Positions 37,247-46,465 of a DNA stretch of 64,000 nucleotides are shown here, piece by piece (the stretch's first letter is position 1; each line of letters opens with the position of its first letter). The notes beneath the pieces were generated by a model that worked only from the letters and a program-made list of their open reading frames with translations, was not told where the DNA came from and ran no database searches. The stretch spans positions 1,516,873 to 1,580,872 of the forward strand of contig NZ_CP017074.1 in NCBI RefSeq assembly GCF_001717465.1, written 5' to 3'. A program made the position numbers and the translations under genes. This stretch comes from Luteimonas sp. JM171 (GTDB lineage: Bacteria; Pseudomonadota; Gammaproteobacteria; Xanthomonadales; Xanthomonadaceae).

Positions 37247-38877
37247 AGGTTCTGGTAGTTCGGCCCAGAGCCGCCCTCGGGCGTCACCCAGGTGATGATC
37301 TCGTAGGGGTCCTTGATGTCACAGGTCTTGCAGTGCACGCAGTTGGCCGCGTTGATCTGCAGGCGTTTGCCGTGCTCGGCCTCCGCGTCCTCGACGATCT
37401 CGTACACGGCGGCCGGGCAGAAGCGGGTGCAGGGGTTGTTGTATTCCACCGCGCAGCGGGTCACGCAGATTTCCGGATCGTGCACGATCAGGTGCACGGG
37501 CTGGTCTTCGTCGTGCTCGGTGGCCGCGAAGTACACGCCGGCCAGGCGGTCGCGCGGGGCGAGGTCGCGCTGCACGATCCAGTGGCGGTCGGGCGCTTCG
37601 TACTCGTCCACCTTCTCCAGCGAGCTCCAGTCCGGCGTCACCTTCATGGTCCAGGGCGAGAGCCCGCCAACGGCGGTTTCCCAGGCGGCGTTGGCCAGGC
37701 CGAACCACATGCCCTTCTTGAAGCCCGGCTTCACATTGCGGACTTTGCGCAGCTCCTTCATCGCGTCGGAGTCGCGAAGCTTCGCGTCGTAGCCGTCCGG
37801 CTTGAGTTCGTTCGCGGCCAGGTGCTCGGCGGCCAGCATGCCGCTGCGGATGGCCTGGTGGGTGCCCTTGATCTTGGGCACGTTGAGCAGGCCGGCGGTG
37901 TCGCCGATCAGCACGGCGCCGGGCATCTCGGTGGTGGGCACGGACTGCCAGCCGCCGGTGGCGATCGCGCGCGCGCCGGCGGAGATGATGTTGCCGCCTT
38001 CCAGCAGCGGCTTGACCATCGGGTGGTGCTTGAACTGCTGGAACGCCTCCCAGGGCTTGTAATTGGGATCCTCGTAATCCAGCCCGGTGACGTAGCCGAT
38101 AGCCACCTGGTCGTTCTCCAGGTGGTAGATGAAGCTGCCGCCGTAGGTGCGGCTGTCGGCCGGCCAGCCCAGGGTGTGCACGATCTTGCCGGGGGTCACC
38201 CGGTCTTCGGGCAGCTGCCACAGCTCCTTGATGCCGATCGAGTACGCCTGCGGGTCGTGGCCCTTGTCGAGCTGGAACTTCTTCACCAGCCGCTTGGTCA
38301 GGTGCCCGCGCGCGCCTTCGGCCAGCACGGTCACCCTGGCCTTGATGTCGATGCCCTGGGTGTAGCCGGGCTTGTGCGACCCGTCCTTGGCGATGCCCAT
38401 GTCGCCGATGCGTACGCCCAGCACCGTGCCGTCTTCGGCGTGCAGGGTCTCGGCGGCGGCGAAGCCCGGGAACACGTCCACGCCCAGTGCTTCGGCCTGC
38501 GGCGCCAGCCAGGCGCACATGGCGCCCAATGAGACGATGAAGTTGCCGTGGTTGTTCATCCCCGGCGGGATGAAGGGCGCCTTGCGGCCGCCGTCCTTCG
38601 ACAGCAGCCAGAACTCATCCTCCTTGGCCGGCACGCAGATCGGCGGTGGATTGTCGCGCCAGCCGGGGAGCAGGGCGTCCAGCGGCCCGGGCTCGATCAC
38701 CGCGCCGGAGAGGATGTGGGCGCCGATGGTGCTGGATTTCTCGATCACGCAGACGTTGATCTCCGGGTCCAGCTGCTTGAGCCGGATCGCGAACGCCAGG
38801 CCGGCGGGCCCGGCGCCCACCGTGACCACGTCGTATTCCATGACGTCGCGCTCGGGGGCTTCGGCTGGCTGGTTCAT
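37243..38877 (-). CDS. electron transfer flavoprotein-ubiquinone oxidoreductase
   Basis: This 544-residue inner-membrane-associated flavoprotein passes electrons from reduced ETF to ubiquinone. The FAD motif VTVGAGPAGLAFAIRLK is near residue 18. The C-terminal 4Fe-4S region includes NPCTRFCPAAVYE and CVHCKTCDIKDP. The ATG at 38877 has AGGAAG about six bases upstream. Its electron donor is encoded by etfBA in the same window. The downstream rfbB overlaps its stop. Confidence 0.93.
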   Translation of the reverse strand: MNQPAEAPERDVMEYDVVTVGAGPAGLAFAIRLKQLDPEINVCVIEKSSTIGAHILSGAVIEPGPLDALLPGWRDNPPPICVPAKEDEFWLLSKDGGRKAPFIPPGMNNHGNFIVSLGAMCAWLAPQAEALGVDVFPGFAAAETLHAEDGTVLGVRIGDMGIAKDGSHKPGYTQGIDIKARVTVLAEGARGHLTKRLVKKFQLDKGHDPQAYSIGIKELWQLPEDRVTPGKIVHTLGWPADSRTYGGSFIYHLENDQVAIGYVTGLDYEDPNYKPWEAFQQFKHHPMVKPLLEGGNIISAGARAIATGGWQSVPTTEMPGAVLIGDTAGLLNVPKIKGTHQAIRSGMLAAEHLAANELKPDGYDAKLRDSDAMKELRKVRNVKPGFKKGMWFGLANAAWETAVGGLSPWTMKVTPDWSSLEKVDEYEAPDRHWIVQRDLAPRDRLAGVYFAATEHDEDQPVHLIVHDPEICVTRCAVEYNNPCTRFCPAAVYEIVEDAEAEHGKRLQINAANCVHCKTCDIKDPYEIITWVTPEGGSGPNYQNL

Positions 38878-38949
38878 GCTTGCTTCCTGACGGTCATGCG
38901 CACGATTGTCGCGGGTTTGCCGCAGCCCGGGCAAATCACGCTGGGGTCG

Positions 38950-39573
38950 TCAGAGGCTGACCCACCAGCAGCCGAGGTGCTGGTGCAGGGCGAACCGGGT
39001 CCGGGAGGGGGCCGCGCCGGTGCCGGCCGACTGGTGCACGCGCAGCGCCACCGGCGGGCTCCGGCTTGCGCCGGGGGCCGCGCGGCTGTTGCGCGAGATC
39101 TGCAGGGTGCTGGCGAAGGTACTGCTGATCCCCCGCTCCTGAGTCGCCACCACCGGCGTGGCCGCGCGCTCGGCCACGATGTCCACCACGGGGGCGCGGG
39201 CCACCCGCTGGAGCTGGTCCATCAGCCGCTGCCCGTGGCTGTAGGAAGTGCCGGGCCAGTGGTAGAGCGCGGCCAGCCGGTTCACGTCGCCGGCATCGAT
39301 GGCCATCGTCATCTGCTGGATCAGCTGGTGCACGCTGCGCGCGCAGCCGCCGCGGTAGGCGGGAAGCCGTGGCCTGGAAATGCCGCTGCCGGGTTCGGCG
39401 CGCTCCGAAGGCAGCCGCTCGACCGCGCCCAGCGCGCTGCATTCGCGGTCGGTGTAGATGGAGGTGCCGTCCGGGGCGGTGCAGCGGTTGATCTCCGCCT
39501 GCGCGGGCGCGCTGTGCGGGAGGGAGGCCGCGAGCACGCCCAACAAGACTGCAGGGAGACAGGCCCGGATCAT
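38950..39573 (-). CDS. DUF4124-type secreted protein
   Basis: This 207-residue protein has a signal peptide (MIRACLPAVLLGVLAASLPHS, cleavage after an APAQA-like site). The next stretch, EINRCTAPDGTSIYTDREC, fits the DUF4124 pattern of a small domain that reads 'YrCtdadGtvvytd'. The rest has no known motif. The ATG at 39573 places the signal peptide at the N-terminus. The function is unknown. Confidence 0.7.
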   Translation of the reverse strand: MIRACLPAVLLGVLAASLPHSAPAQAEINRCTAPDGTSIYTDRECSALGAVERLPSERAEPGSGISRPRLPAYRGGCARSVHQLIQQMTMAIDAGDVNRLAALYHWPGTSYSHGQRLMDQLQRVARAPVVDIVAERAATPVVATQERGISSTFASTLQISRNSRAAPGASRSPPVALRVHQSAGTGAAPSRTRFALHQHLGCWWVSL

Positions 39574-39625
39574 CCGGCCAGCGTAGCGCCACCGCCCGGC
39601 CCCGCAAAGCCGGGGCAAACCCGGC

Positions 39626-40447
39626 CTACAGGCGGCTGAGGATCGCCTGGGTGGGCCTTGCCATGTTCAGGGTGTAGATGTGCAGGCCGGGCGCGCCACC
39701 GTCCAGCAGCCGCCGGCACATGGCGGCCACCACATCGGCGCCGAATTCGCGGATGGCGTCCACGTCATCGCCCAGGGCCATCATCCGCTTGCTGATCCAG
39801 CGCGGGATTTCCGCGCCGCAGGACTGCGAGAACCGGCGCAGCTGGGAAAAATTGGAGATCGGCATGATCCCGGGCACGATCGGAACCTCGATCCCCGCGG
39901 CCCGCGCCGCATCCACGAAGTGGAAGTACGCGTCGGCGTTGTAGAAATACTGGGTGATGGCGGCATCCGCGCCCGCATCCACCTTGGCCTTGAACCAGCG
40001 GATGTCCGCCAGGGCATCGTCGGCCTGGGGGTGGGTTTCCGGGTAGCAGCCGACCTCGATGCGGAAATGGTCGCCGGTGGCCTCGCGGATGAATTCCACC
40101 AGTTCGGAGGCATAGCGCATCTCGCCGATCTGGCCCATCCCCGAGGGCATGTCGCCGCGCAGGGCCACCAGCCGGTTGCAGCCGATGGCGCGGTACAGCT
40201 GCAGCAGGTCGTGGATTTCCTCGCGCGTGCCGCCCACGCAGGACAGGTGCGGCGCGGCGACGAAGCCGTGCTCCTGGTGCAGGCGGCGCACGGTCTCCGG
40301 GGTGTAGCGCAGGGTGGAGCCGCCGGCGCCGAAGGTGCAGGAGACGTATTCCGGGTCGTGGGCCTTGAGCCGCTCGGCGGTGCGGTCCAGCTGCGCGCGC
40401 TGCTGGTCGTTCTTGGGTGGATAGAACTCGAAGCTGATCTGGGTCAT
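39626..40447 (-). CDS. metF: 5,10-methylenetetrahydrofolate reductase
   Basis: This 273-residue TIM-barrel flavoenzyme makes 5-methyltetrahydrofolate for methionine synthesis. It opens with MTQISFEFYPPKND, which carries the conserved Glu, and continues with the SCTFGAGGST block and LVALRGDMP. The ATG at 40447 is the family start. It is near ahcY and metB, all part of the methionine/SAH cycle. A GC-rich hairpin follows the gene near 39598-39616. Confidence 0.92.
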   Translation of the reverse strand: MTQISFEFYPPKNDQQRAQLDRTAERLKAHDPEYVSCTFGAGGSTLRYTPETVRRLHQEHGFVAAPHLSCVGGTREEIHDLLQLYRAIGCNRLVALRGDMPSGMGQIGEMRYASELVEFIREATGDHFRIEVGCYPETHPQADDALADIRWFKAKVDAGADAAITQYFYNADAYFHFVDAARAAGIEVPIVPGIMPISNFSQLRRFSQSCGAEIPRWISKRMMALGDDVDAIREFGADVVAAMCRRLLDGGAPGLHIYTLNMARPTQAILSRL

Positions 40448-40540
40448 CGCAGGCCGCCGTGCTGGGACCCGGAAAGCATATCTCTTTATCGCGATGGATG
40501 TGCAGGTCATCCCGGAGGGTGCGACGACTAGACTTGGGCC

Positions 40541-41098
40541 ATGAAAATCGAACTGACCCCTTTTGCCCGCGCCCGGCTGTTCCCGGACCAGGGCCGTGGC
40601 AACACCATCCAGGACTGCACGCCGGAGGAATTCGAGCGGCATCTCAATGAGCAGCCGCCGCTGAAGGTGCTGGACGGCTATGCGCCGTTCTGCAAGCTGC
40701 ACGTGCACCGCAACTGGACCTCCACCCGCTGCCTCACCGTGCCGATCACCGACGGCAACCGGCACCTGCTGCGCTCGGCCTACGAGGCGCGCTCCAAGAA
40801 GGAGCTGCCGGTGCTGGTGCGCTGGTTCGAGGGCGTGGAGCCGCCGGTGGCGGAGTATTTCGTGGTGATCCTCTACAGCGCGGAACAGCTGCAGAAGGAA
40901 GGCCAGCCCATCCAGGGCGACTGGGGCGTGGTGGGGTGCTTGTACACGCTGGAGCCCGAGGAAATCCCGATGGCGCCGATCACCATGATGCGCAACGCGC
41001 TGGGGGTGGAAGAGGGCGGATCGGGCGTGCCGATCGACCGCGAGGCCTACCGGCGTTCGGTGGAGTTCTGGGACAACAACGCCAACTGGCGCCCCTGA
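40541..41098 (+). CDS. DUF3228 family protein
   Basis: This 185-residue soluble protein resembles the DUF3228 family of unknown function. Blocks seen are DGYAPFCKLHVHRNWTST, YEARSKKELPVLVRWF and a long near-C-terminal PMAPITMMRNALG. It is divergent from metF. No catalytic role can be proposed. Confidence 0.75.
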   Translation: MKIELTPFARARLFPDQGRGNTIQDCTPEEFERHLNEQPPLKVLDGYAPFCKLHVHRNWTSTRCLTVPITDGNRHLLRSAYEARSKKELPVLVRWFEGVEPPVAEYFVVILYSAEQLQKEGQPIQGDWGVVGCLYTLEPEEIPMAPITMMRNALGVEEGGSGVPIDREAYRRSVEFWDNNANWRP

Positions 41099-41109
41099 GC
41101 GGGGCGCCA
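41087..41109. terminator. bidirectional hairpin between convergent genes
   Basis: A perfect 9-bp stem TGGCGCCCC / GGGGCGCCA with a five-base loop spans the DUF3228 stop codon. It lies between this gene and the convergent siderophore-binding gene. There is no T-run on either side, so termination strength is uncertain. Confidence 0.45.
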
Positions 41110-41122
41110 GTGGCGGCAAGAA

Positions 41123-42061
41123 TCACTTGCCGAGGCGTTCCAGCAGCTGCTGCTGGGTGTGCCGGATCACGCTGAAGCCGCCGGTGGCCAGGTACCAGCC
41201 GGGCGGGTCCAGCTTGAGCACGCGACCGGCCTGGAAGGCCTGGGAGGCGCTGACCCCCGGATGGGTTGAGAGGTCGCTGGCGTCGGTGCCGCCGGTGGCC
41301 AGGCCACGGTCGAGCACCAGCAGCCACTCCGGTTCGGCGGCCAGCCCTGCCGCCAGCGCCTCGGCCTGGCGCTTGCGGGCCGCTTCGGCCTCCGGGGAGC
41401 CGCGCTCCGGGCGCGGTCCGGTCTCCGGCGCCTGTGCCGGCAGAACTGACGGCAGCCCCAGCGCATCGTGGACGATTCCGAAGCGCGCGCCTGGCGCGTG
41501 AGGGATCACGTTGCCGTTGACGGTGAACAGCACCAGCCCCTTCGCATCGCCGGCCGCCTCGGCAACGGCCTGGCGGCCCTGCTCGAGCTCGGCCAGGCGT
41601 GCGGCGGCCTGCGCTTCACGGCCGTAGATCCGGCCCAGCGTTTCCAGGTTGCGGGTGATGTCGGCCAGGAAGCCGTCGGTCGAAGCGGTCAGGTCGATCG
41701 TTGGGGCAATTTCGCTCAGGGCCTGGAAGGACGATGCCGAGCGTCCGGCGATCACGATTAGCTCCGGCTCCAGCGCGCGCACGGCTTCCAGATCCGGTTC
41801 GAACAGGGTGCCCACGCGGGCCACCTCGCCCTCGCCGAAACTCTGGAGGTGAGCGGGCAGCCTGGCATCGGGGATGCCGGCCACCTGCTCCACGCCAAGC
41901 GCCTGGAGGTTGTCCAGCGTGGCCAGGTCGAACACCACGGTGCGCTGCGGAGCCTCCGGCACCACCGTGACGCCCTGGGCATGGGTGACTTCAATCGGCG
42001 CCGCCTGCAGCGCGCCGGAGAGGGCCAGCAGGGCGCTGGCAATGAGGTGGATTGGTTTCAT
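41123..42061 (-). CDS. siderophore ABC transporter substrate-binding protein
   Basis: This 312-residue periplasmic protein has an N-terminal signal peptide (about 21 residues) and the class III binding-protein pattern. Blocks are RTVVFDLATLDNLQALGVEQVAGIP, ALEPELIVIAG and a C-terminal WYLATGG block. It resembles CeuE/FatB-type ferric-siderophore binders. It follows the TonB receptor after 12 bases, so both are likely one iron-regulated transcript. No matching permease or ATPase is in the window. Confidence 0.8.
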   Translation of the reverse strand: MKPIHLIASALLALSGALQAAPIEVTHAQGVTVVPEAPQRTVVFDLATLDNLQALGVEQVAGIPDARLPAHLQSFGEGEVARVGTLFEPDLEAVRALEPELIVIAGRSASSFQALSEIAPTIDLTASTDGFLADITRNLETLGRIYGREAQAAARLAELEQGRQAVAEAAGDAKGLVLFTVNGNVIPHAPGARFGIVHDALGLPSVLPAQAPETGPRPERGSPEAEAARKRQAEALAAGLAAEPEWLLVLDRGLATGGTDASDLSTHPGVSASQAFQAGRVLKLDPPGWYLATGGFSVIRHTQQQLLERLGK

Positions 42062-42073
42062 TGGTGGTCCTTG

Positions 42074-44122
42074 TCAGAAATCGAGGGTCAGTCCTGCGGT
42101 CACGCGGCGGCCGTCCAGCACCACCCCGTAGGCATCGTTGGTCACCGTGCGGTCGGTGATGTTGTACAGGCCCAGCTTCACCCGCGCACGGCGGTTGAGC
42201 CGGTACACCAGGCCGGCATCGGCCAGCGCATAGCCCGGCGTGCCCGAGCTCATCGAGGTGCGGCCGAGGAAGTCGCTGGTTTCGCCGCGGTAGTTGCCCT
42301 GCAGCCACAGCGACAGACGGTCGGTGGCGGTCCAGTCCAGGCCCACGTTGGCCATGTGCCGGGGCATCTTGTTGAGCGGCTCTCCGGCGAATTCCCCGGT
42401 TTGCTGCTCCGAGTCTGTGAAGGTGTAGCTGGTGCTCAGGCGCACGTCGGCCGCCGGCCACCAGTCGAGCGAAAGCTCCACGCCCTCGATCTGCGCTTCG
42501 TCGATGTTCTTGCGGGTGCTCAGGAACAGGTAGTTGTTGCCGCCGAATGGGCAGGACCAGGTGGACGGGTCGTTGCGGTCGCCGCCGTTGTCGCAGTAGC
42601 GGTCCTCGGCGATCTTGTCCTTGTAGTCGGTGCGGAAGGCCATCAGCGCCGCGGTCAGGCCGGCCGGGCCGTTGTCATAGACGAAGCCGAGTTCGTAGTT
42701 GACGCTGCTCTCCGGCTCAAGGTCCGGGTTGCCGATGATCAGCGCGCGCGGATGCGGGGCGGGCGAGCCCCCGCCGCCGGTGCCGCGGCCAAAGCCCTCG
42801 GTGGCGGCTGCCAGCGACGGCTGGGTGTAGCCGGTGGAGATGCCGCCCTTGAAGGTCAGGTTGTCGGTGAAGTGCCAGTTGCCGTAGACGCGCGGCGAGA
42901 CGTGGCCGCCGAACAGCTCGTCGTCGTCGTAGCGCAGTCCGGTGGTCAGGTTGAAATCCTCGTGCAGGCGCCACTCGGCCTCGGCGAACACGGCGCCGAT
43001 CCAGCGGTCCACGCTGCGTACCGCGCCGGGGATGTCGGACGTGAGCAGGCCGTTGGTCTCGTCCACGAAGTCTTCGACCTTGTAGCGGCCGCCAAAGGTG
43101 TAGGTGTGGCGCTCGCCGAACCAGGTGGCCTGGGTGTTGAGCATGGTCACCTCTTCCTTCTTGGTCTTTTCCTGCACCCGATCCGAGATGTCGTGCTGCA
43201 GGTAGGTGCTGATGGCCAGGTTGCCGTAGTGCCCGTCGTGGGTGAGGGCGAACACGTCCTTGTCGTAGCGGTAGTAGCTGCCGGTGGCGTCCTCGGCCAC
43301 GCTGCGGCCGGGCGTGTGGGTGTAGTCCAGGCGCGAGGTGTCCCACGACAGCGCCAAGCGGTTGGCCTCGTTGGCCTGCCAGGTGAGCCGGGTGCCGAGC
43401 GTGCGGCGCTTGGATTCGGGCGTGCTGGCGGCCGAGTCGGACCCACCCGCGTAGTCGCTCTCGTCGGTGGTGTGGTAGGAGCCGTTGACCTGCAGGCCCA
43501 GCACGTCGTCCACCAGCGGGCCGCCGAGGTAGAAGTTGGAGTTGAAGGCGTCGTTGCTGACGTCGTTGTGGGCGCTGGTGTAGTCCAGTCCCAGGCTGCC
43601 GCCCCATTTGCGCGGTGTGGCGCGCGTGATCACATTGACCACGCCGCCCATCGCTTCGGAGCCGTACAGCGATGACATCGGCCCGCGGATCACCTCGATC
43701 CGCTCGATCATCGCCAGCGGGGGCAGGCCGATCTGCTTGCCGCCATCGGCGCCGTTGGTGTTCACCGAGCGGCCGGCCGACACCGGCCGGCCGTCGACCA
43801 GGAACAGCGTGTACGCCGGCGTCATGCCGCGCACGCTGATGTCCTGCATGTTGCCGCCGCCGGTCACGTACAGGCCGGGGATGTTCTCCACCGCGTCGGT
43901 GATGTCCACGTAGGCCTTCTTTTCCAGCTCCTCGCGGGTCACCACGGAGATGCTGGCCGGGGCGTCGGCAATCGCCTGCTCGAAGCCGGCGGCGCTGCGG
44001 ACCACCACGCGGTCCAGGTTGGTGGGATCAGGGCGGTCGTTGGCCAGGGCCATCGGGGCACACAGCCCGGTCAAAGCCAGGGCGAGGGGCGTCAAGCGCC
44101 AGGCGGCGCTGCGGTTGGTCAT
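42074..44122 (-). CDS. TonB-dependent siderophore receptor (FepA/CirA-like)
   Basis: This 682-residue outer-membrane receptor has a signal peptide ending near MALAND. The plug domain carries ASISVVTREELEKK, the DISVRGM block and the RIEVIRGPMSSLYGSEAMGGVVNVIT block. A beta-barrel follows, ending in an aromatic residue (LTLDF) as outer-membrane proteins do. The pattern resembles receptors for catecholate siderophores. A Fur-box-like site overlaps its promoter. Confidence 0.88.
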   Translation of the reverse strand: MTNRSAAWRLTPLALALTGLCAPMALANDRPDPTNLDRVVVRSAAGFEQAIADAPASISVVTREELEKKAYVDITDAVENIPGLYVTGGGNMQDISVRGMTPAYTLFLVDGRPVSAGRSVNTNGADGGKQIGLPPLAMIERIEVIRGPMSSLYGSEAMGGVVNVITRATPRKWGGSLGLDYTSAHNDVSNDAFNSNFYLGGPLVDDVLGLQVNGSYHTTDESDYAGGSDSAASTPESKRRTLGTRLTWQANEANRLALSWDTSRLDYTHTPGRSVAEDATGSYYRYDKDVFALTHDGHYGNLAISTYLQHDISDRVQEKTKKEEVTMLNTQATWFGERHTYTFGGRYKVEDFVDETNGLLTSDIPGAVRSVDRWIGAVFAEAEWRLHEDFNLTTGLRYDDDELFGGHVSPRVYGNWHFTDNLTFKGGISTGYTQPSLAAATEGFGRGTGGGGSPAPHPRALIIGNPDLEPESSVNYELGFVYDNGPAGLTAALMAFRTDYKDKIAEDRYCDNGGDRNDPSTWSCPFGGNNYLFLSTRKNIDEAQIEGVELSLDWWPAADVRLSTSYTFTDSEQQTGEFAGEPLNKMPRHMANVGLDWTATDRLSLWLQGNYRGETSDFLGRTSMSSGTPGYALADAGLVYRLNRRARVKLGLYNITDRTVTNDAYGVVLDGRRVTAGLTLDF

Positions 44123-44210
44123 CGGAGTCTCCAGCAGTGGGGTGGCTGGCTGAGATGAACCTGGCTCGCCGGAACAAAAGCCGCGCGCTCGACCGGCGCG
44201 GCGGGGCGGA

Positions 44211-44239
44211 ATGATAATGAGACTGATTGCTGTTTACAA
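44211..44239 (-). promoter_or_regulatory. promoter with overlapping Fur-box-like site
   Basis: On the minus strand TTGTAA (44239-44234) and TATCAT (44216-44211) are separated by 17 bases. The segment AATCAGTCTCATTATCATT inside it matches the Fur consensus GATAATGATAATCATTATC well in its right half. Iron-bound Fur would block the -10 region. The site is unusually AT-rich for this DNA and lies about 90 bases from the receptor start. Confidence 0.65.
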
Positions 44240-44304
44240 TTGCTGGTGGCTCGCCGGAGCGCTGGTAGAGTCGCTGCCCCTCCCCCCAATGCCGGAGCCA
44301 TGCC

Positions 44305-45225
44305 ATGTCCGAGCCACAGCCCTTCTATCCCATCGGAACGCCGGGCCAGCCCTGGGGGGACGCCGAGCGCGCGCTGTGGCGCTCGCGCCAGAAGCGCCTT
44401 CGCAGCCACCGGGACGATGTGGTGGCCGCGGTCGAAAAGCTGGCGGCCCAGTGGCACGTTGAAGAGTACGGCGCGCTGGAGTACGACGGACGCCGCTACC
44501 CGCTGCTGGTCCTGAAGGGGCGCGGCTGGGATCCCGCCCTGCCCACCATGCTGGTGACCGGCGGCGTGCACGGCTACGAGACCAGCGGCGTGCACGGCGC
44601 GCAGCAGTTCGTCCGCGCGCATGCGGCCGAATACGCCGGCCGCGCCAACCTGGTGGTCGTGCCCTGCGTCAGCCCCTGGGGCTACGAGCACTTCCAGCGC
44701 TGGAACCCGGCGGCGGTCGATCCCAACCGCTCCTTCCTCCCCGACAGCCCGGCGCCGGAATCCGCCGCGCTGCAGCGCCTGGTGGCATCGCTGGGGCCGG
44801 TGAAGATGCATATCGACCTGCACGAAACCACGGACACCGACGAATCCGAGTTCCGCCCGGCGCTGGCCGCCCGGGATGGCAAGCCGTTTGAACCCGGCAG
44901 CATTCCGGACGGCTTCTACCTGGTGGGCGACAGCGAAAACCCGCAGCCGGAATTCCAGCAGGCGGTCATCCGCGCAGTCGAACAGGTCACCCACATCGCG
45001 CCGGCGGACGCCAATGGCGAGATCATCGGCTCGAAGGTCGTCGCCCATGGCGTCATCAACTATCCGCTCAAGGCGCTGGGCCTGTGCGCCAGCGTTACCG
45101 ATGCCCCGTACGTGACCACCACCGAGGTGTACCCGGACAGCGCATCGGCCACGCCGCAAGAGTGCAACGATGCCCAGGTAGCCGCGGTCGTGGGCGCCAT
45201 CGACTGGGTCCTCGCCAACGGCTGA
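44305..45225 (+). CDS. M14-type zinc carboxypeptidase (AstE/AspA-like)
   Basis: This 306-residue cytoplasmic protein has HGYE (His89 and Glu92) as the HxxE zinc motif in TGGVHGYETSGVHG. HIDLHETTD (His169, His173) provides the third ligand, and VTTTEVYPDSAS is a candidate for the catalytic Glu. No signal peptide is visible. The family includes carboxypeptidases and deacylases; the substrate is unknown. The gene is divergent from the TonB receptor and shares its intergenic region. Confidence 0.78.
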   Translation: MSEPQPFYPIGTPGQPWGDAERALWRSRQKRLRSHRDDVVAAVEKLAAQWHVEEYGALEYDGRRYPLLVLKGRGWDPALPTMLVTGGVHGYETSGVHGAQQFVRAHAAEYAGRANLVVVPCVSPWGYEHFQRWNPAAVDPNRSFLPDSPAPESAALQRLVASLGPVKMHIDLHETTDTDESEFRPALAARDGKPFEPGSIPDGFYLVGDSENPQPEFQQAVIRAVEQVTHIAPADANGEIIGSKVVAHGVINYPLKALGLCASVTDAPYVTTTEVYPDSASATPQECNDAQVAAVVGAIDWVLANG

Positions 45226-45352
45226 ACCGGCGCGCCGCGGTCGTATGCCTGCAAGGGTGAAGGCGGCCTGCACGCGGCGCAGGCGCTGCTTTGACAACTG
45301 GTGATGCAGGGTCGGGCCGTCGCTTCCCCCGCGTCGACAGCCCGGAGACCCC

Positions 45353-45957
45353 ATGCTCGCCACCACCTACCGGCGCCCGCGCACCATGCGCCTGGCCCAC
45401 GTTGCAGAGCCCGAGATCGAGCACCCCAACGACGCATCGTGCGCGTCACCCGCACCTGCATCTGCGGCTCGGACATCCTCATCTACAACGTCGACGACAT
45501 GGCGGTGCACCTGAAGAAGATGACCGACTGGCTCGGCGCCGATGTGTGCATCGACGCGGTTGGCTGCGACGCCTCGGGCAGCCTGCTGCACAGCCTCACG
45601 GGCAAGGTGATGATGCTCCAGGGCGGCTCGGCCATCGCCCTGCACTGGGCCATCAACAGCGCCCGCAAGGGCGGGCGGATCTCGATCGTCGGCGTCTACG
45701 GGCCCACGTTCAACGCCATCCCGATCGGCAACGCCATGAACAAGAGCCTGACCCTGCGCATGAACCAGGCCAGCGTGAAGCGCCACCTGCCGCGCCTGAT
45801 CGAGCACATCCGCGCCGGCCACATCTCCCCGCGCGAGATCATCACCCACCGCATCCCGCTGGAAGACGTGGAGGACGCCTACGACATCTTCGTCAACAAG
45901 CGCGACAACTGCATCAAGCCGGTGCTCATCACGCCGTCCGCCCGCGCCGAAGCCTGA
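45353..45957 (+). pseudogene. zinc-dependent alcohol dehydrogenase remnant
   Basis: The ATG at 45353 opens MLATTYRRPRTMRLAHVAEPEIEHPNDA, a normal start for this family. The frame then shifts: the next family block, VRVTRTCICGSD, is in another frame and needs one added base in GACGC-ATCG. Directly after GSD the sequence jumps to ILIYNVDDMAVHLKKMTDW and GADVCIDAVG, which belong far downstream, so about 150 residues of catalytic and coenzyme domain are missing. The C-terminal part is well preserved. The gene is dead. Confidence 0.75.
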
Positions 45958-45981
45958 GCCCCGCACCGCTGGCGGAACCCC

Positions 45982-46443
45982 ATGGACCAGACCACGCCAC
46001 AAGCCGGCTCCACCCGGGCCGGCAGCCCGCCGCCGCAGTTCGCCCACATCCCCGGCTGGGGCAGCGACCTGCCGCGCGAAAACCGTCCCGCCGTGCCTAT
46101 GGAGCGCACGCCGCCGCGCCTGGACGTGCCCTGGGAGGATCCGCCGCCGCGCCAGCCGCATACCGTGGAGATCCTCAAGTCGGTCGAACGGCCGGAACAC
46201 TCGCGCACCTTCGGCACCCGGCTGCCCCCCAGGGGCCTGAGCGGCATGATCCGGCGCCGCGCCTTCCGCCACAGCGAGAACAACCTGCGCCACTGGCTGA
46301 TGCTCATCGCCGCCGACCGGGTCAACGTGGTGGAGGGCCTGGTGGAAGAAGTGCGCGAGTCGCCCGCCAAGCGGCGGATGGCGATTGGCGCTGCGGTGGC
46401 GGTCACCGCCTGGTGCCTGTTCCGCAAGCGCGCTGCCCGCTGA
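45982..46443 (+). CDS. hypothetical proline-rich protein with one C-terminal hydrophobic segment
   Basis: This is a 153-residue protein. The first 75 residues are rich in Pro and Arg and probably disordered. The second half is helical, with NLRHWLMLIAADRVNVVEGL, and ends in a hydrophobic stretch MAIGAAVAVTAWCLF followed by basic residues. It follows the dehydrogenase remnant after 24 bases. I do not recognise the family. Confidence 0.5.
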   Translation: MDQTTPQAGSTRAGSPPPQFAHIPGWGSDLPRENRPAVPMERTPPRLDVPWEDPPPRQPHTVEILKSVERPEHSRTFGTRLPPRGLSGMIRRRAFRHSENNLRHWLMLIAADRVNVVEGLVEEVRESPAKRRMAIGAAVAVTAWCLFRKRAAR

Positions 46444-46465
46444 CCCGCGCGCAGGAGACCGGGCC

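Noticed and set aside
40448..40540. riboswitch in front of metF
   Set aside because: The short divergent spacer lacks the paired arms and loop of the SAH aptamer seen at ahcY, and no SAM aptamer pattern was found.
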